This document shows, in pieces, positions 56,501 through 64,000 of a DNA stretch of 64,000 bases. The stretch's first letter is position 1. Each line of letters starts with the position of its first letter. The notes below the pieces were generated by a model that was not told where the DNA came from, searched no databases, and saw nothing but the letters and a program-made list of their open reading frames with translations. This DNA comes from Pseudoxanthomonas mexicana. GTDB lineage: Bacteria; Pseudomonadota; Gammaproteobacteria; Xanthomonadales; Xanthomonadaceae. Made by a program: the position numbers and the translations under genes. Location of the stretch: contig NZ_PDWV01000010.1 of the NCBI RefSeq assembly GCF_010093385.1, forward strand, positions 1 to 64,000, read 5' to 3'.

Positions 56501-57144
56501 GCCAGGCCGATGTCATCGTGCGGGCCCTGCGCGAAGGCGGCTACGCCGAGGCCGACGTCGACGACGGCCTCGCGGTGCTGGTGCCGCTGGTGGGACAGAC
56601 GCTGTGCACCACGCTGCCGGAAGGCGTGCGCCTGGCCGACGTGCCGGCGGCGTCGCGCCGCGCGGAAATCGAGTTCCACTTCGCCATGCAGCCCACCGCC
56701 GTGCCGGCGCTGCTGGCGCTGCTGCATCGGCACGGCCTGCTGCGCCATCGCAGCGCGTTCGGCACGCGCGCGCGGCTGGAGGGCCTGATGACCGGCCTGA
56801 TCGACCTCACCTACGGCCACGACAGCCGCTGGTACGTGCTCGACTACAAGTCGAACCAGCTGCCCGCCTACGATGCGGCGGCGATGCAGCAGGCGATGGC
56901 GCACAGCGAGTATGACCTGCAGGCGCTGATCTACACGCTGGCGCTGCACCGCTGGCTGCGCTTCCGCCTGGGCGATGCCTATGACTACGCACGCGACTTC
57001 GGCGGTATCCGCTACCTGTTCTGCCGCGGCCTGGATCTGACCCAGCCACGGTCGCCCGGGGTGCATGCGCAGCGCTTTGCGCCCGAGCTGGTGCAGGCGC
57101 TGGACGCGCTGTTCGCCGGCCATGCGACGGAGGCCGGTGCATGA
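53500..57144 (+). CDS. recB: RecB, exonuclease V subunit beta
   Basis: 3'-5' helicase and nuclease subunit of RecBCD. 1214 aa. UvrD-type helicase: Walker A EASAGTGKT with K30, Walker B LVDEFQDTDERQWQ, motif III GDPKQAIYGFRGGD, and motif V TLHKSKGLEYPLVYLPF. Nuclease domain at the C-terminus: H978 (VVMHAAL), D1102 (LIDLTYG), D1115 and K1117 (LDYKSNQ), so the catalytic set is complete. The ATG overlaps the recC stop (ATGA), and recD starts inside the last codon region (57141). Confidence 0.96.
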   Translation: MSAPDLAEEPYLARALDGVQLIEASAGTGKTYTLATLFTRLIVEQRLRMGQVLAVTYTEAATQELRKRIRERLALATNVIGMPVRDDEDHEIALTRFILDRHLAGGTETPAQLARRLRTAVEETDLAAIFTIHGFCARVLREHALEAGQGLAAVELLGNARDLYAEVAADLWRVHAADPETADALIGVWKDPDTLAEDLPALCKPLPLYPVAPAEGDEERQVAVDATRAGRAAHLVEAIGLYLAEARAVIATAFDAKVFDGRRARRPSFDKAFHELQAGAVLADWPRTDKTHLQKLLPDALLGYCKEGQEARVPVSPLFDALRDWCEADDAWQQMQLARRAALLHRLRDEARQRLQLLKRTRRVQTYDDLIDRVADALAGGPDTLTLVSRLRAQYRIALVDEFQDTDERQWQIFARVFGDSDAVRAIGDVPALFLIGDPKQAIYGFRGGDVATYLSAKHHPATVHADPLTHNFRSRPAVLRAVQALYTGAAAAGQEAFAHPGIHFEAVEPGGAQRDDHYLRDGTPAPALTLRLLRGDAGPLDADASREAAVAACVADIHAVLSAAREDRALIRGRRVQPGDIAVLVRNHKDATRVQHALARAGVPAVAAGRQSLFETAEAGELRTLLLALLHPSDSGRLRAALSTVLFGQDAAAIAALEDGGDAQRDHQAKLLHWRERWQRSGPFALVSELCAEQATRLLGLLDGERRLTNYLQLGEHLQEAASRTLGLQGLLDWLQMRIARADPGDEAQLLRLESDALRVQIVTLHKSKGLEYPLVYLPFAGLGTHRPDTSRHRIVHDDDGRRVLQWKIDKEDAAWKAAGEAARRDAIAEDARLLYVGLTRAAHALWIAAGDVKDFDRSRLAPLLAGIAGLRAQADVRIVDGPAEPPPPRLAQDGATVVAPARPARGRAAADWWVYSFTQLAHAEGADPLAAATQADPGGEDEAPASDADVLPDAAVTPLVQADPRFAGSRFGVVMHAALENADFAAWRDWQPGDPAPDGQADVIVRALREGGYAEADVDDGLAVLVPLVGQTLCTTLPEGVRLADVPAASRRAEIEFHFAMQPTAVPALLALLHRHGLLRHRSAFGTRARLEGLMTGLIDLTYGHDSRWYVLDYKSNQLPAYDAAAMQQAMAHSEYDLQALIYTLALHRWLRFRLGDAYDYARDFGGIRYLFCRGLDLTQPRSPGVHAQRFAPELVQALDALFAGHATEAGA

Positions 57145-58994
57145 GCCTGCTCGACGCGCTCCACAAGGGCGGCCACCTGCGCACGCTGGATCATGCGCTG
57201 GCGCAGAGCCTGCGCCGGCTGGACCGCGACACGCCCGATGCCGTGCTCGCCGCGGCGGCGCTGGCGTCGCTGGCGGTGGCCAAGGGTCATGCCGGCGTGC
57301 GTCTCGGTGCGGCGGATGGGCTGGTCGAGGCCGAGATCGCCTGGCCCGATGCCGCCGCGTGGACACGACAGCTCGCGGCCTCGCGCTGGGTCGACACGCC
57401 GGACGATGCATCTGCTGTTGCCGATCCGCATGCGCCGCTGGTGCTGGAAGGCGGCCTGCTCTATCTGCGTCGCTATCGCGAGTACGAACGCGCGCTGGCG
57501 TTGGGCCTGCAGCGTATCGCCACGCAGCCGGTGCCGGAAGCAGGCATCGAGCCGCCCGCCCTGCTGTTCGCCCGCCTGTTCCCGCAAGCGACTCACGACG
57601 ACCGCCAGGCGCGCGCCGCCGCGCTCGCCCTGCGCCATGCGCTGTTGCTGGTCACCGGCGGCCCGGGCACCGGCAAGACCACCACCACCGCGCGCCTGCT
57701 GGTGCTGCTGGTCGCGCAGGCGTTGCACGCAGGTCGCGCGTCGCCACGCATCGCGCTGGCCGCGCCCACCGGCCGTGCCGCCGAGCGCATGGCCGAGAGC
57801 GTGCGCCAGGCGGTACAGGCGTTGGCCGCATCGGGCGTGGACGCGGATCTGCTCGCCGCACTGCCCACCAGCGGCACCACCCTGCATCGCCTGCTCGGCA
57901 CGATTCCGGATTCCCCACGCTTCCGCCACGACGGCGACAACCCGCTGCCGTTCGATGTCGTGGTCGTCGACGAGGCGTCGATGATCGACCTGCCGCTGAT
58001 GGCCAAACTGGTCGATGCGGTCGCCAGCGGCACGCGGCTGGTGCTGCTCGGCGACCCCGACCAGCTGCCCTCGGTGGAAGCCGGCGACGTGCTGGCCGCC
58101 ATCCTCGGTGCCGCGGGCGAAGGCGACGCCATGGGGCGCGGGGATGCCGACGTGCTGCGGCCCCTGCTCGGCGATGCCGACAACACGTCCGTCCTTGCGC
58201 AGGAAGGGGGCGAAGCACGCTTCCCCGGCATCCGCGTGCACCTGCAGCGCGGATGGCGCCAGAGCGAAGCGCTGGATCTCGCGCCGCTGGCGGCCGCCGT
58301 GCGCGAAGGCGACGCCGACGCCGCGCTGGCGCAGTTGCGCGCCGGCACATTGTCCAACGTGCATTTCCACGAAGGACTGGCCGACCCGCTGGAGCCGCAG
58401 CGCGATGCCCTGTTGGCGCATTTCCGCGCGCTGGGCCACGCCGCGACGCCTGCCGACGCGCTGGCGCAGTCCACGCGACTGCGCTTGCTGACGGCGGTGC
58501 GCGAAGGTCCGCAGGGTGCGCGCACGCTGAATGCGCGGATCGAACGGTTGCTCGCCGAAGGCGGCGGATCGGGACGCGCCCCACAAGGCCACTTCCAGGG
58601 CCAGCTGCTGATCGTCCCCGAGAACAGCTCCCGCCACCGCCTGTTCAATGGCGACATCGGCGTCTGCCTGCGCGATGCGGCGGGTACGTTGGTGGCGTGG
58701 TTTCCCGGTGACGACGCGGGCCACCCACGCGCCTTCCATCCGGCGGCCCTGCCCGCGCACGAATCCGCCTTCGCCATGACCGTGCACAAGGCGCAGGGCT
58801 CGGAGTTCGACACGGTGTGGTTGCTGCTGCCCGCACGCGGCAACCGCGTACTGTCGCGCGAGCTGGTCTACACCGGCATCACCCGCGCACGCCGCGCGTT
58901 GCACGTGGCCGGCAGCGAAGCGGTGATCCGCGAAGCGCTGGCGCGGCATGCGGGCCGGTGGTCGGGCCTGGGGTGGCGGTTGGGCGCACGCTGA
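57141..58994 (+). CDS. recD: RecD, exonuclease V subunit alpha
   Basis: 5'-3' helicase subunit of RecBCD. 617 aa, with Walker A TGGPGTGKTTT (K179), Walker B VVVDEASMIDLPLM, GDPDQLPSVEAGDVL, and the C-terminal AMTVHKAQGSEFD and RELVYTGITRARR. The ATG overlaps the recB stop by 4 nt. It ends the recCBD operon; the following 173 nt have no gene or clear terminator. Confidence 0.96.
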   Translation: MSLLDALHKGGHLRTLDHALAQSLRRLDRDTPDAVLAAAALASLAVAKGHAGVRLGAADGLVEAEIAWPDAAAWTRQLAASRWVDTPDDASAVADPHAPLVLEGGLLYLRRYREYERALALGLQRIATQPVPEAGIEPPALLFARLFPQATHDDRQARAAALALRHALLLVTGGPGTGKTTTTARLLVLLVAQALHAGRASPRIALAAPTGRAAERMAESVRQAVQALAASGVDADLLAALPTSGTTLHRLLGTIPDSPRFRHDGDNPLPFDVVVVDEASMIDLPLMAKLVDAVASGTRLVLLGDPDQLPSVEAGDVLAAILGAAGEGDAMGRGDADVLRPLLGDADNTSVLAQEGGEARFPGIRVHLQRGWRQSEALDLAPLAAAVREGDADAALAQLRAGTLSNVHFHEGLADPLEPQRDALLAHFRALGHAATPADALAQSTRLRLLTAVREGPQGARTLNARIERLLAEGGGSGRAPQGHFQGQLLIVPENSSRHRLFNGDIGVCLRDAAGTLVAWFPGDDAGHPRAFHPAALPAHESAFAMTVHKAQGSEFDTVWLLLPARGNRVLSRELVYTGITRARRALHVAGSEAVIREALARHAGRWSGLGWRLGAR

Positions 58995-59167
58995 ACACGC
59001 TCCCACCCTGCATGCATCGGCTCGCCCGTTCCCCAGGTTGTTTGCGATAACCCCCCCAACGGCGTATACCTGTTCCTGCTGACGGGCAGTCCCTTTCGTC
59101 GCATCCTGCTGCTGGCTATCTCCTCTCGGCCCCTTCCGCGCGATCTGCGCGTGCCGACGAGGTATGT

Positions 59168-59440
59168 GTGGCGAACCATCAGACCCAGGTGTTCATTCTC
59201 CATCTGGGATCCCAGCAATCCATCGGGCCGGGCGATCTACGCGTAATGTGGGCCACGGCCTGCGAATCGCCCGACATCGCCGTATCGCGACGCCCGCCAG
59301 GCCACGGCAACAGCACGGGCCGGCCCTGCTTCAGCCTGTGGGCGGGCCGCGAGTTCCATCGCGCACCGGCTGAACGGCGCATGCGCGCGCTGCTCGAAGC
59401 ACGCGGCTTCCTCTTCACGCTTACACATACCGCCCTGTAG
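59168..59440 (+). CDS. Small protein of unknown function, first of a pair
   Basis: A 90-aa product from a GTG start: MANHQTQVFILHLGSQQ, with SLWAGREFHRAPAERRMRAL in the C-terminal half. I recognise no family, signal peptide or membrane segment. Codon use (G/C at third positions) fits genuine coding. It ends 8 nt before the next gene, and its stop codon is part of that gene's ribosome site (TAGGAGG), which suggests co-translation. Confidence 0.5.
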   Translation: MANHQTQVFILHLGSQQSIGPGDLRVMWATACESPDIAVSRRPPGHGNSTGRPCFSLWAGREFHRAPAERRMRALLEARGFLFTLTHTAL

Positions 59441-59448
59441 GAGGGTGC

Positions 59449-59793
59449 ATGACCTTTGATGTCGGGATCGGCAAGTGCCGGTCGGTGCAATCGGATTCGG
59501 TGGACGTGTGGGTGGACGGTTCCATCGTCCGGCGCCTAGCCCCGGAAACCAAATGGCAGCGCGACGGCATCAGCGTGCTGCAGGTGCCGTCGAAGCTGTG
59601 CAGCACGCGCCACCGCGTCGCGGTCGGCGAAGAAGTGTTCCTCGACACGGGCCTCATCAACGCCAACAGCGCCGGCAAGCTGGATGTCGACGGCAGTGGC
59701 GAATTCGCCCGGGCGCGACTGTCCATGCTGGTGCCCGTCATCGACCCCGCGCCCACGCCGCCCCCGCCTTCGCGCAAGGCGAGCTGGCGCTGA
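59449..59793 (+). CDS. Small protein of unknown function, second of a pair
   Basis: 114 aa, preceded by a strong TAGGAGGG ribosome site (59438-59445) 3 nt before the ATG. The sequence is a beta-rich-looking segment (DVWVDGSIVRRLAPETKWQR, VAVGEEVFLDTGLINANSAG) with a Pro-rich C-terminus (DPAPTPPPPSRKA). I recognise no domain. It lies between recD and the YciI-like gene. Confidence 0.6.
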   Translation: MTFDVGIGKCRSVQSDSVDVWVDGSIVRRLAPETKWQRDGISVLQVPSKLCSTRHRVAVGEEVFLDTGLINANSAGKLDVDGSGEFARARLSMLVPVIDPAPTPPPPSRKASWR

Positions 59794-60001
59794 CATCGCC
59801 CCCATCGTTGAGGCGCGGTCAGCCGCGTCCGTCTGCCCCATCGCGGATCGCAAAGATTCGCCGCAGGGCACGCTTCGTGAGACAGGGGCGGACGTACTTC
59901 CTTGGTGATCGTGCCGCGCTGCCGCGGCTCTCAAGGATAAGGATGTCGATTCGCCATTGCCGGCTTCGTCGTCCATACGATCCCCGCCTCAAGGAGCGCG
60001 C

Positions 60002-60373
60002 ATGAAATATCTCGGCCTTGCCCATTTCTCCCCGGAGAAACTCGCGGCGATGGCGCCGGACCAAGTCGAGCGCCTGGTGAGCCAGTGTCCTGCGCTGGAC
60101 GAGCAGATGCGTGCCACCGGCAAGGTGCTGCTGGCCGCATCGCTGGGCGATGTGGCCGGCTGGACCACGCTGCGCCCCCGCAATGGCCGGACGCAGGTCA
60201 GCGACGGTCCTTACACGGAGTCGAAGGAAGTGGTGGGCGGCCTGTTCATCATTGAGGCCAACGACCACGACGAGGCGCTGCGCCTCGCCTCCATGCATCC
60301 TGCCGCCACCCTGGGCGAAGAGGGGGGCTGGGCGGTGGAGCTGATCCCTATCGAATTCTTCATGACGCGCTGA
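60002..60373 (+). CDS. YciI/DGPF family protein
   Basis: 123-aa ferredoxin-like dimer protein of the YCII-related family; the signature SDGPYTESKEVVGGLFII is the DGPFAETKE motif. A conserved His in ASMHPA is often the active-site residue. Members have been proposed as enzymes of small-molecule metabolism, and related proteins accompany ECF sigma factors, but none is present here. The ATG at 60002 is the natural start, following TCAAGGAGCGC. Confidence 0.87.
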   Translation: MKYLGLAHFSPEKLAAMAPDQVERLVSQCPALDEQMRATGKVLLAASLGDVAGWTTLRPRNGRTQVSDGPYTESKEVVGGLFIIEANDHDEALRLASMHPAATLGEEGGWAVELIPIEFFMTR

Positions 60374-60542
60374 GGCGGGGCGGCGTGCAAGGCGCGCGGC
60401 CACTCTCACGGCAGGGGGTGCATGACTTCGTCGGCCCCGTCCGCGTTTCGTCCCCCGCAGGACCTGTTCCGTCGGCTGCGATTGCCCTCCCCCGAAGCAC
60501 CCATGCACCCTCGACGCGGTCCTGTTCTTTGCCGGAGTCCGC

Positions 60543-62033
60543 ATGAACCGTTTCCGCCTCATCCCGTGGGTGCTGGCCGGCCTGGGGCCCGGTGCACTGA
60601 CAATGCCCGCGCTGGCATTTGTCGAGTCTGCGGCGGGTTCACCCGAGGCGTGCTTTACCGCGCCGGATGCGCAGGCGCGGCGAGACCGGGTCGCCCAGGG
60701 TCTGCTGCCGCGCGTGATGTTCAGCGGTGAAACGGCGCCGGCATCCGTGCAGGCGCGCATGGCCACGCATCGTGTACCGGCGCTCTCCGTGGCGGTGATC
60801 CGGGCCGGTACGCTGGACTGGAGCGCCGCCTGGGGCCGACAGCAGGCCGCCGGCGCAGCCGCCACCTGCCGCAGCCTGTTCCAGGCCGGGTCGCTGGCCA
60901 AGCCCGCCACGGTCCTGGCCGCATGGCGCATGCAGCAGGCGGGCGCGATCGATCTGGATGCCGATGTCGATGCGTATCTGGCGCCGTGGAAACTGCCGGC
61001 CGGTCGCCAGGATGCCGAACATCCGGTAACGCTGCGCCACCTGTTCGCCCACACCGCGGGCATCACCCCCGGCGGGTACGAGGGATACCCGCGCAACGCC
61101 GTCCTGCCCACCGACCTGCAGACCGCGCCGGGCCTGCCGCCGTCCAACGCGCGCAAGGCGGAAGTGCTGGCGGTGCCGGGCACGACCTTGCGCTATTCCG
61201 GCCCCGGTTACACCGTCGCCGAGATCGCCCTGCAGCAACACCTCAAGCGACCGTTCGAGTCGTTGATGCGCACCTGGCTGACCGGGCCCGTCGGCATGCG
61301 CCATGCCGATTTCAGCCAACCGGCGCCGAGAGAAGGGGAAGAACACGTCGCGCTTGGCCACCAGGCCGATGGCCAGCCGGTACCCGGGGGCTGGCACGCC
61401 CATCCCGAACAGGCGGCGGCGGGCCTATGGGCCACGCCAGCCGATCTGGCCGTCCTGCTGATCGAACTGCGCAAGGGTTGGCTTGGCACCAGCACCGTGT
61501 TCGCCCAGGCCAGCGTCCACGACCTGCTGGCCCGGCCTTTCGAGGAACATGCCTATGGTTTTCGTCTGATCGGCGATGGCGAGCAGGTGTTCCTGACCCA
61601 CTACGGCGGCACGGTCGGCTACCGCGCCGGCATGACGCTCAATCTGCGCAGTGGCGACGGGGCGGTGTTCATGGCCAATGCGGACAGCGGCATGGACCTG
61701 GGGATGGAGTTCTTCGCCGCCGTGTCGGATACCTACGGGTGGTCGAGCTTCGGGCCGACACGGGTGGAAAGGGCGGCAACGCCGCCGGCCGATGTCCTGC
61801 AGTCGCTCACAGGCCGTTATGGCTTCGAGGATGGCCCGGTGGTGGAGGTGGTGACGGAGGCCGGGGTGCTGACACTGGCATTCCCCAACGGCGACCGCTA
61901 TCCGCTCAGCCCCATCAAGGGCCTGCCCCGCGCCTTCATCCATGCCGACACCGGCGTGCGCGCAAGTTTCGACGGCGAAGGCGAAGCGACGACGATCCAG
62001 TTGTACGGCGACACCGGCAGGCGAGTGCGTTAG
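60543..62033 (+). CDS. Exported serine hydrolase, beta-lactamase/class C fold
   Basis: 496-aa secreted protein with a signal peptide cleaved after ALA (about residue 25). The penicillin-binding fold shows the nucleophile S117-x-x-K120 in AGSLAKPAT and the third motif HYGG at 353-356 (in place of KTG). The second motif, normally YxN, is Y218-S-G220 (RYSGPGYT), so the usual Asn is absent. About 110 residues follow the fold (GRYGFEDGPVVEVVTEAG). The substrate may be a peptide, ester or lactam. It is not a proven beta-lactamase. Confidence 0.88.
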   Translation: MNRFRLIPWVLAGLGPGALTMPALAFVESAAGSPEACFTAPDAQARRDRVAQGLLPRVMFSGETAPASVQARMATHRVPALSVAVIRAGTLDWSAAWGRQQAAGAAATCRSLFQAGSLAKPATVLAAWRMQQAGAIDLDADVDAYLAPWKLPAGRQDAEHPVTLRHLFAHTAGITPGGYEGYPRNAVLPTDLQTAPGLPPSNARKAEVLAVPGTTLRYSGPGYTVAEIALQQHLKRPFESLMRTWLTGPVGMRHADFSQPAPREGEEHVALGHQADGQPVPGGWHAHPEQAAAGLWATPADLAVLLIELRKGWLGTSTVFAQASVHDLLARPFEEHAYGFRLIGDGEQVFLTHYGGTVGYRAGMTLNLRSGDGAVFMANADSGMDLGMEFFAAVSDTYGWSSFGPTRVERAATPPADVLQSLTGRYGFEDGPVVEVVTEAGVLTLAFPNGDRYPLSPIKGLPRAFIHADTGVRASFDGEGEATTIQLYGDTGRRVR

Positions 62034-62077
62034 GGAACGTGGCGCCGGGCAACCCGGTGTGCCGGTCGCGTGGAGCT

Positions 62078-62798
62078 TCACCGTGTCGAAGATACGGACG
62101 CGTCCTTCGTTCGCGCGCACCATCCATGGATCATCCCCGCCTGGTGGAAGCGCAATGGCGGCGCGAAGCCGCCGGCTTCCGCCAGCGCGGCCACGCGATC
62201 CGGAGGAAGAATCGCGACATCGCGGGCGTAGTTCGCGCGGATCTGTTCAAGGGCGGCGGCGTCGAGACCGGCGCCGGACATGGTCTCCATCCACAGGCGC
62301 AGCATCGCCGGGTAGTCGGGCGCCTCCGTATCCCAGGCCAGGTCGGCCCACACCAGCGTGCCGCCAGGCCGGAGCCGGTGCGCGATGGAGGCGAAGAAGG
62401 CGGTGCGCGCGTCCGGATCGAGCAGGAACTGGGAGACCAGCAGGCAGGTGGCCCCGTCGAACGCGGCCTCCTCCGGCAGCGTCTCGACCACGCCGGCATG
62501 GAAACTGCAGCGATCGGCGAAGCCCTCGCGCAACGCGCGTTCGCGGCAGGCGGCGATCATCTGCGTGGATGGATCCAGGGCGAGGAAGGTCCAGCGCGGG
62601 AAGCGCCGCGCCAGGTGACCGATCTCGGCGCCGGTCCCCCGCGCCGACGCACAGCACATGGGCGTCGTCCGGCAAGGTGGCGAACACGGTGTCGATCAGG
62701 AACAGCAGGCTGTCGCGGATCGGGGCCATGCGCACCCAGCGTGCGTCGTAGCCGGCGGCCTGCTGGTCGAAGAGGGCGTCGAGTTCGTGCTGCTGCAT
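62078..62798 (-). pseudogene. Class I SAM-dependent methyltransferase, frameshifted
   Basis: Coding starts at 62798 with MQQHELDALFDQQAAGYD and runs to VLCVGAG, then continues in another frame as TGAEIGHLARRFPRWTFLAL to the stop at 62078. One extra G in the run read as GGGGG (plus CCCCC, 62636-62640) breaks the SAM-binding motif I, which should read VLCVGAGTGAEIGHL. With one G removed the protein is 239 aa and intact, with LDPSTQMIAACRERA as motif II. No target is known. It is either a real insertion or a homopolymer error. Confidence 0.87.
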
Positions 62799-62892
62799 GG
62801 CGGTTTCCGCGGGGGCCTCATTCCACCCTACACGGGTCGTCAAGTCCCCCGCGGTGCGGCGTCGCCATCAGGGTCCGACGCTGCGCCGACGG

Positions 62893-63441
62893 TCACCACA
62901 CCAGGTCGTCGGGCACCTTGAATTGCGCGTAGTACGCATCGTCTTCGGACGTGGCCGCTGCGGGTTCATTGGCCTGGCCATGGTCCAGCACGATCATCGC
63001 GGCATCGCGTTCGCGCACCTTGTCGGCCGCCACGCGTGGCAGCAGTTCGTAGCGGTCGTCGATGCGCGCGATGACCAGCGCCCCGGTGGACAGCTTCTTC
63101 TTCAGATCGTCGTTGACCAGCAGGGTGCGGATGGCGCCGTCGGCGGTGAAGCGGTACTCCACTTCGCCGCTGCGCGGCACCTTGCGGTCCTGGACGATCT
63201 GGCGCGCCTGCGCGTGCAGTTCCGCCGCGCGTGCCTGTGCCTTGCGTTCGGCCTCCAGGGCACGGTCGCGTTCGACCTTCTCCGCGCGTGCCCGCTCGGC
63301 GTCGCGCTGGATCTCGCTGGGCGCCGGCGCCCCCTTGCCGTGGCGGACCTTGTGCTGCTCGCGCGCGACCTCGGCCAGCTTGGACTTCTTCACCAGTCCG
63401 GCCTTGAGCAGCTGTTCCTGCAGCGGGTTTCCCTTCGCCAT
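62893..63441 (-). CDS. DUF2058 domain-containing protein (YaiL-like)
   Basis: 182-aa cytosolic protein of the DUF2058 family. The N-terminal MAKGNPLQEQLLKAGLVKKS is the hallmark; a Lys/Arg/Glu-rich coiled region (residues about 40-90) and a C-terminal domain (VEYRFTADGAIRTLLVNDDL, GALVIARIDDRYELLPRVAA) follow. Function unknown. It is divergent from the metallopeptidase gene, with 63 nt between starts. Confidence 0.9.
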   Translation of the reverse strand: MAKGNPLQEQLLKAGLVKKSKLAEVAREQHKVRHGKGAPAPSEIQRDAERARAEKVERDRALEAERKAQARAAELHAQARQIVQDRKVPRSGEVEYRFTADGAIRTLLVNDDLKKKLSTGALVIARIDDRYELLPRVAADKVRERDAAMIVLDHGQANEPAAATSEDDAYYAQFKVPDDLVW

Positions 63442-63504
63442 TGCGGGGTTCCTTGGGGATTTGGCGGCATGATACCCGTCCCGCAGCGCCCCCTTCCCCT
63501 TCCG

Positions 63505-64000
63505 ATGCAACCGCTCGTCTACCTCACCGGCTACCCGCAGGACCTGCAGGCCCGCGTGCGTGCGCTGATCGAACAGGGCCGGCTCGGTACGATGCTGGCG
63601 GACAAGTACCCGCAGGCGCACGCGGTGCGCAACGACGGCCAGCTGTACGACTACGTGCAGGCACTGAAGGAACGGCACCTGCGGCGCTCGCTACCGCTGG
63701 GCAAGGTGGCGTACGACAGCACGCTGCAGGTGATGAAGCACGCACTGGGGACCCACACCGCCATCTCGCGCGTGCACGGCGGTCGCTTGAAGGCCAGCCG
63801 CGAGATCCGCATCGCCACCGTGTTCCGCGACGCACCGGCGGAGTTCTTGAAGATGATCGTGGTGCACGAACTCGCGCACCTGAAGGAAGCCGAACACAAC
63901 AAGGCCTTCTACGCCCTGTGCACGCACATGGAACCGGACTATCACCAGCTGGAGTTCGATCTGCGGCTGTACCTGACCCACCAGGAAAGCGTCGGCACGC
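63505..64000 (+). CDS. YgjP-type metallopeptidase domain protein, cut by window end
   Basis: 165 complete codons are seen before the window ends; no stop is reached. It starts MQPLVYLTGYPQDLQARVRA. The zinc motif is HELAH (H121, E122, H125), with further His nearby (EAEHNKAF, H131; YHQ), like the YgjP/WLM-type peptidases. Its activity is not established for the family. Confidence 0.85.
   Translation, partial: MQPLVYLTGYPQDLQARVRALIEQGRLGTMLADKYPQAHAVRNDGQLYDYVQALKERHLRRSLPLGKVAYDSTLQVMKHALGTHTAISRVHGGRLKASREIRIATVFRDAPAEFLKMIVVHELAHLKEAEHNKAFYALCTHMEPDYHQLEFDLRLYLTHQESVGT

Noticed and set aside
53452-57411. A 1300-codon minus-strand open frame
   Set aside because: It is antisense to recB, whose motifs are complete; the frame has no recognisable domain.
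59050-59167. Phage or mobile-element boundary after recD
   Set aside because: No tRNA, integrase, direct repeat or clear composition change is seen.
60422-60730. Possible small gene before the serine hydrolase
   Set aside because: It overlaps the signal peptide region of a well-supported gene by nearly 190 nt and has no coding character.
60543-62033. Antibiotic-resistance beta-lactamase
   Set aside because: The fold is shared by many esterases and peptidases, and YxN is missing; resistance cannot be claimed.

Overview
The window is a GC-rich bacterial chromosome segment that starts just upstream of dnaA and runs through the origin region. Gene order (dnaA, dnaN, recF, gyrB, a CPBP protease, an M48 lipoprotein, a TPR protein, then tonB-exbB-exbD-exbD and pdxJ) and the protein sequences (FabV, AcnD/PrpF, PhhA with an AsnC-type regulator, MlaFEDCBA) point to Xanthomonadaceae (Lysobacteraceae), most likely Pseudoxanthomonas or a near relative. 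The genus is an inference from recalled protein similarity.

Layout. 1-6.9 kb: replication block dnaA / oriC / dnaN / recF / gyrB, with two perfect ParB (parS-type) sites flanking recF and a decayed third inside it. 6.9-13 kb: membrane protease, periplasmic lipoprotein protease, TPR protein, and the TonB-ExbB-ExbD energising system with three ExbD paralogues. 13-22.4 kb: vitamin B6 synthesis (pdxJ), cardiolipin synthase, a radical SAM protein, a deoxyribosyltransferase-like protein, a 2OG-Fe oxygenase, fructose bisphosphatase, a DUF4010 membrane protein and a DesK/NarL-type two-component pair. 22.4-26.8 kb: acnD and prpF of the methylcitrate cycle with an SRPBCC gene between them. 26.9-34 kb: a DUF389 membrane protein, azurin, phenylalanine hydroxylase divergent from an AsnC/Lrp regulator, and small enzymes. 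34-36.4 kb: a TonB-dependent receptor, a client of the TonB system encoded earlier. 36.5-45.9 kb: rhomboid protease, a TerC/Alx transporter preceded by a manganese-type (yybP-ykoY) riboswitch, an rRNA methyltransferase, FabV, a frameshifted amino-acid permease and RmuC. 45.9-50 kb: the complete mlaFEDCBA phospholipid-transport operon. 50.2-59 kb: recC-recB-recD, with recC split by a one-base frameshift. 59-64 kb: an unrecognised pair of small genes, a YciI-like protein, a secreted beta-lactamase-fold hydrolase, a frameshifted methyltransferase, DUF2058 and a YgjP-type metallopeptidase cut by the window end.

Four copies of an inverted-repeat (REP/BIME-like) element lie between genes. No tRNA, rRNA, CRISPR array, insertion sequence or prophage was recognised. 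The least ordinary points are a 25-bp inverted repeat at the very first base that pairs with dnaA codons, three single-base frameshifts next to C/G runs (permease, recC, methyltransferase), a third exbD after the operon terminator, the riboswitch with a visible alternative hairpin, and the unrecognised gene pair after recD. No clear new multi-gene system is apparent; most of the window is ordinary core chromosome.
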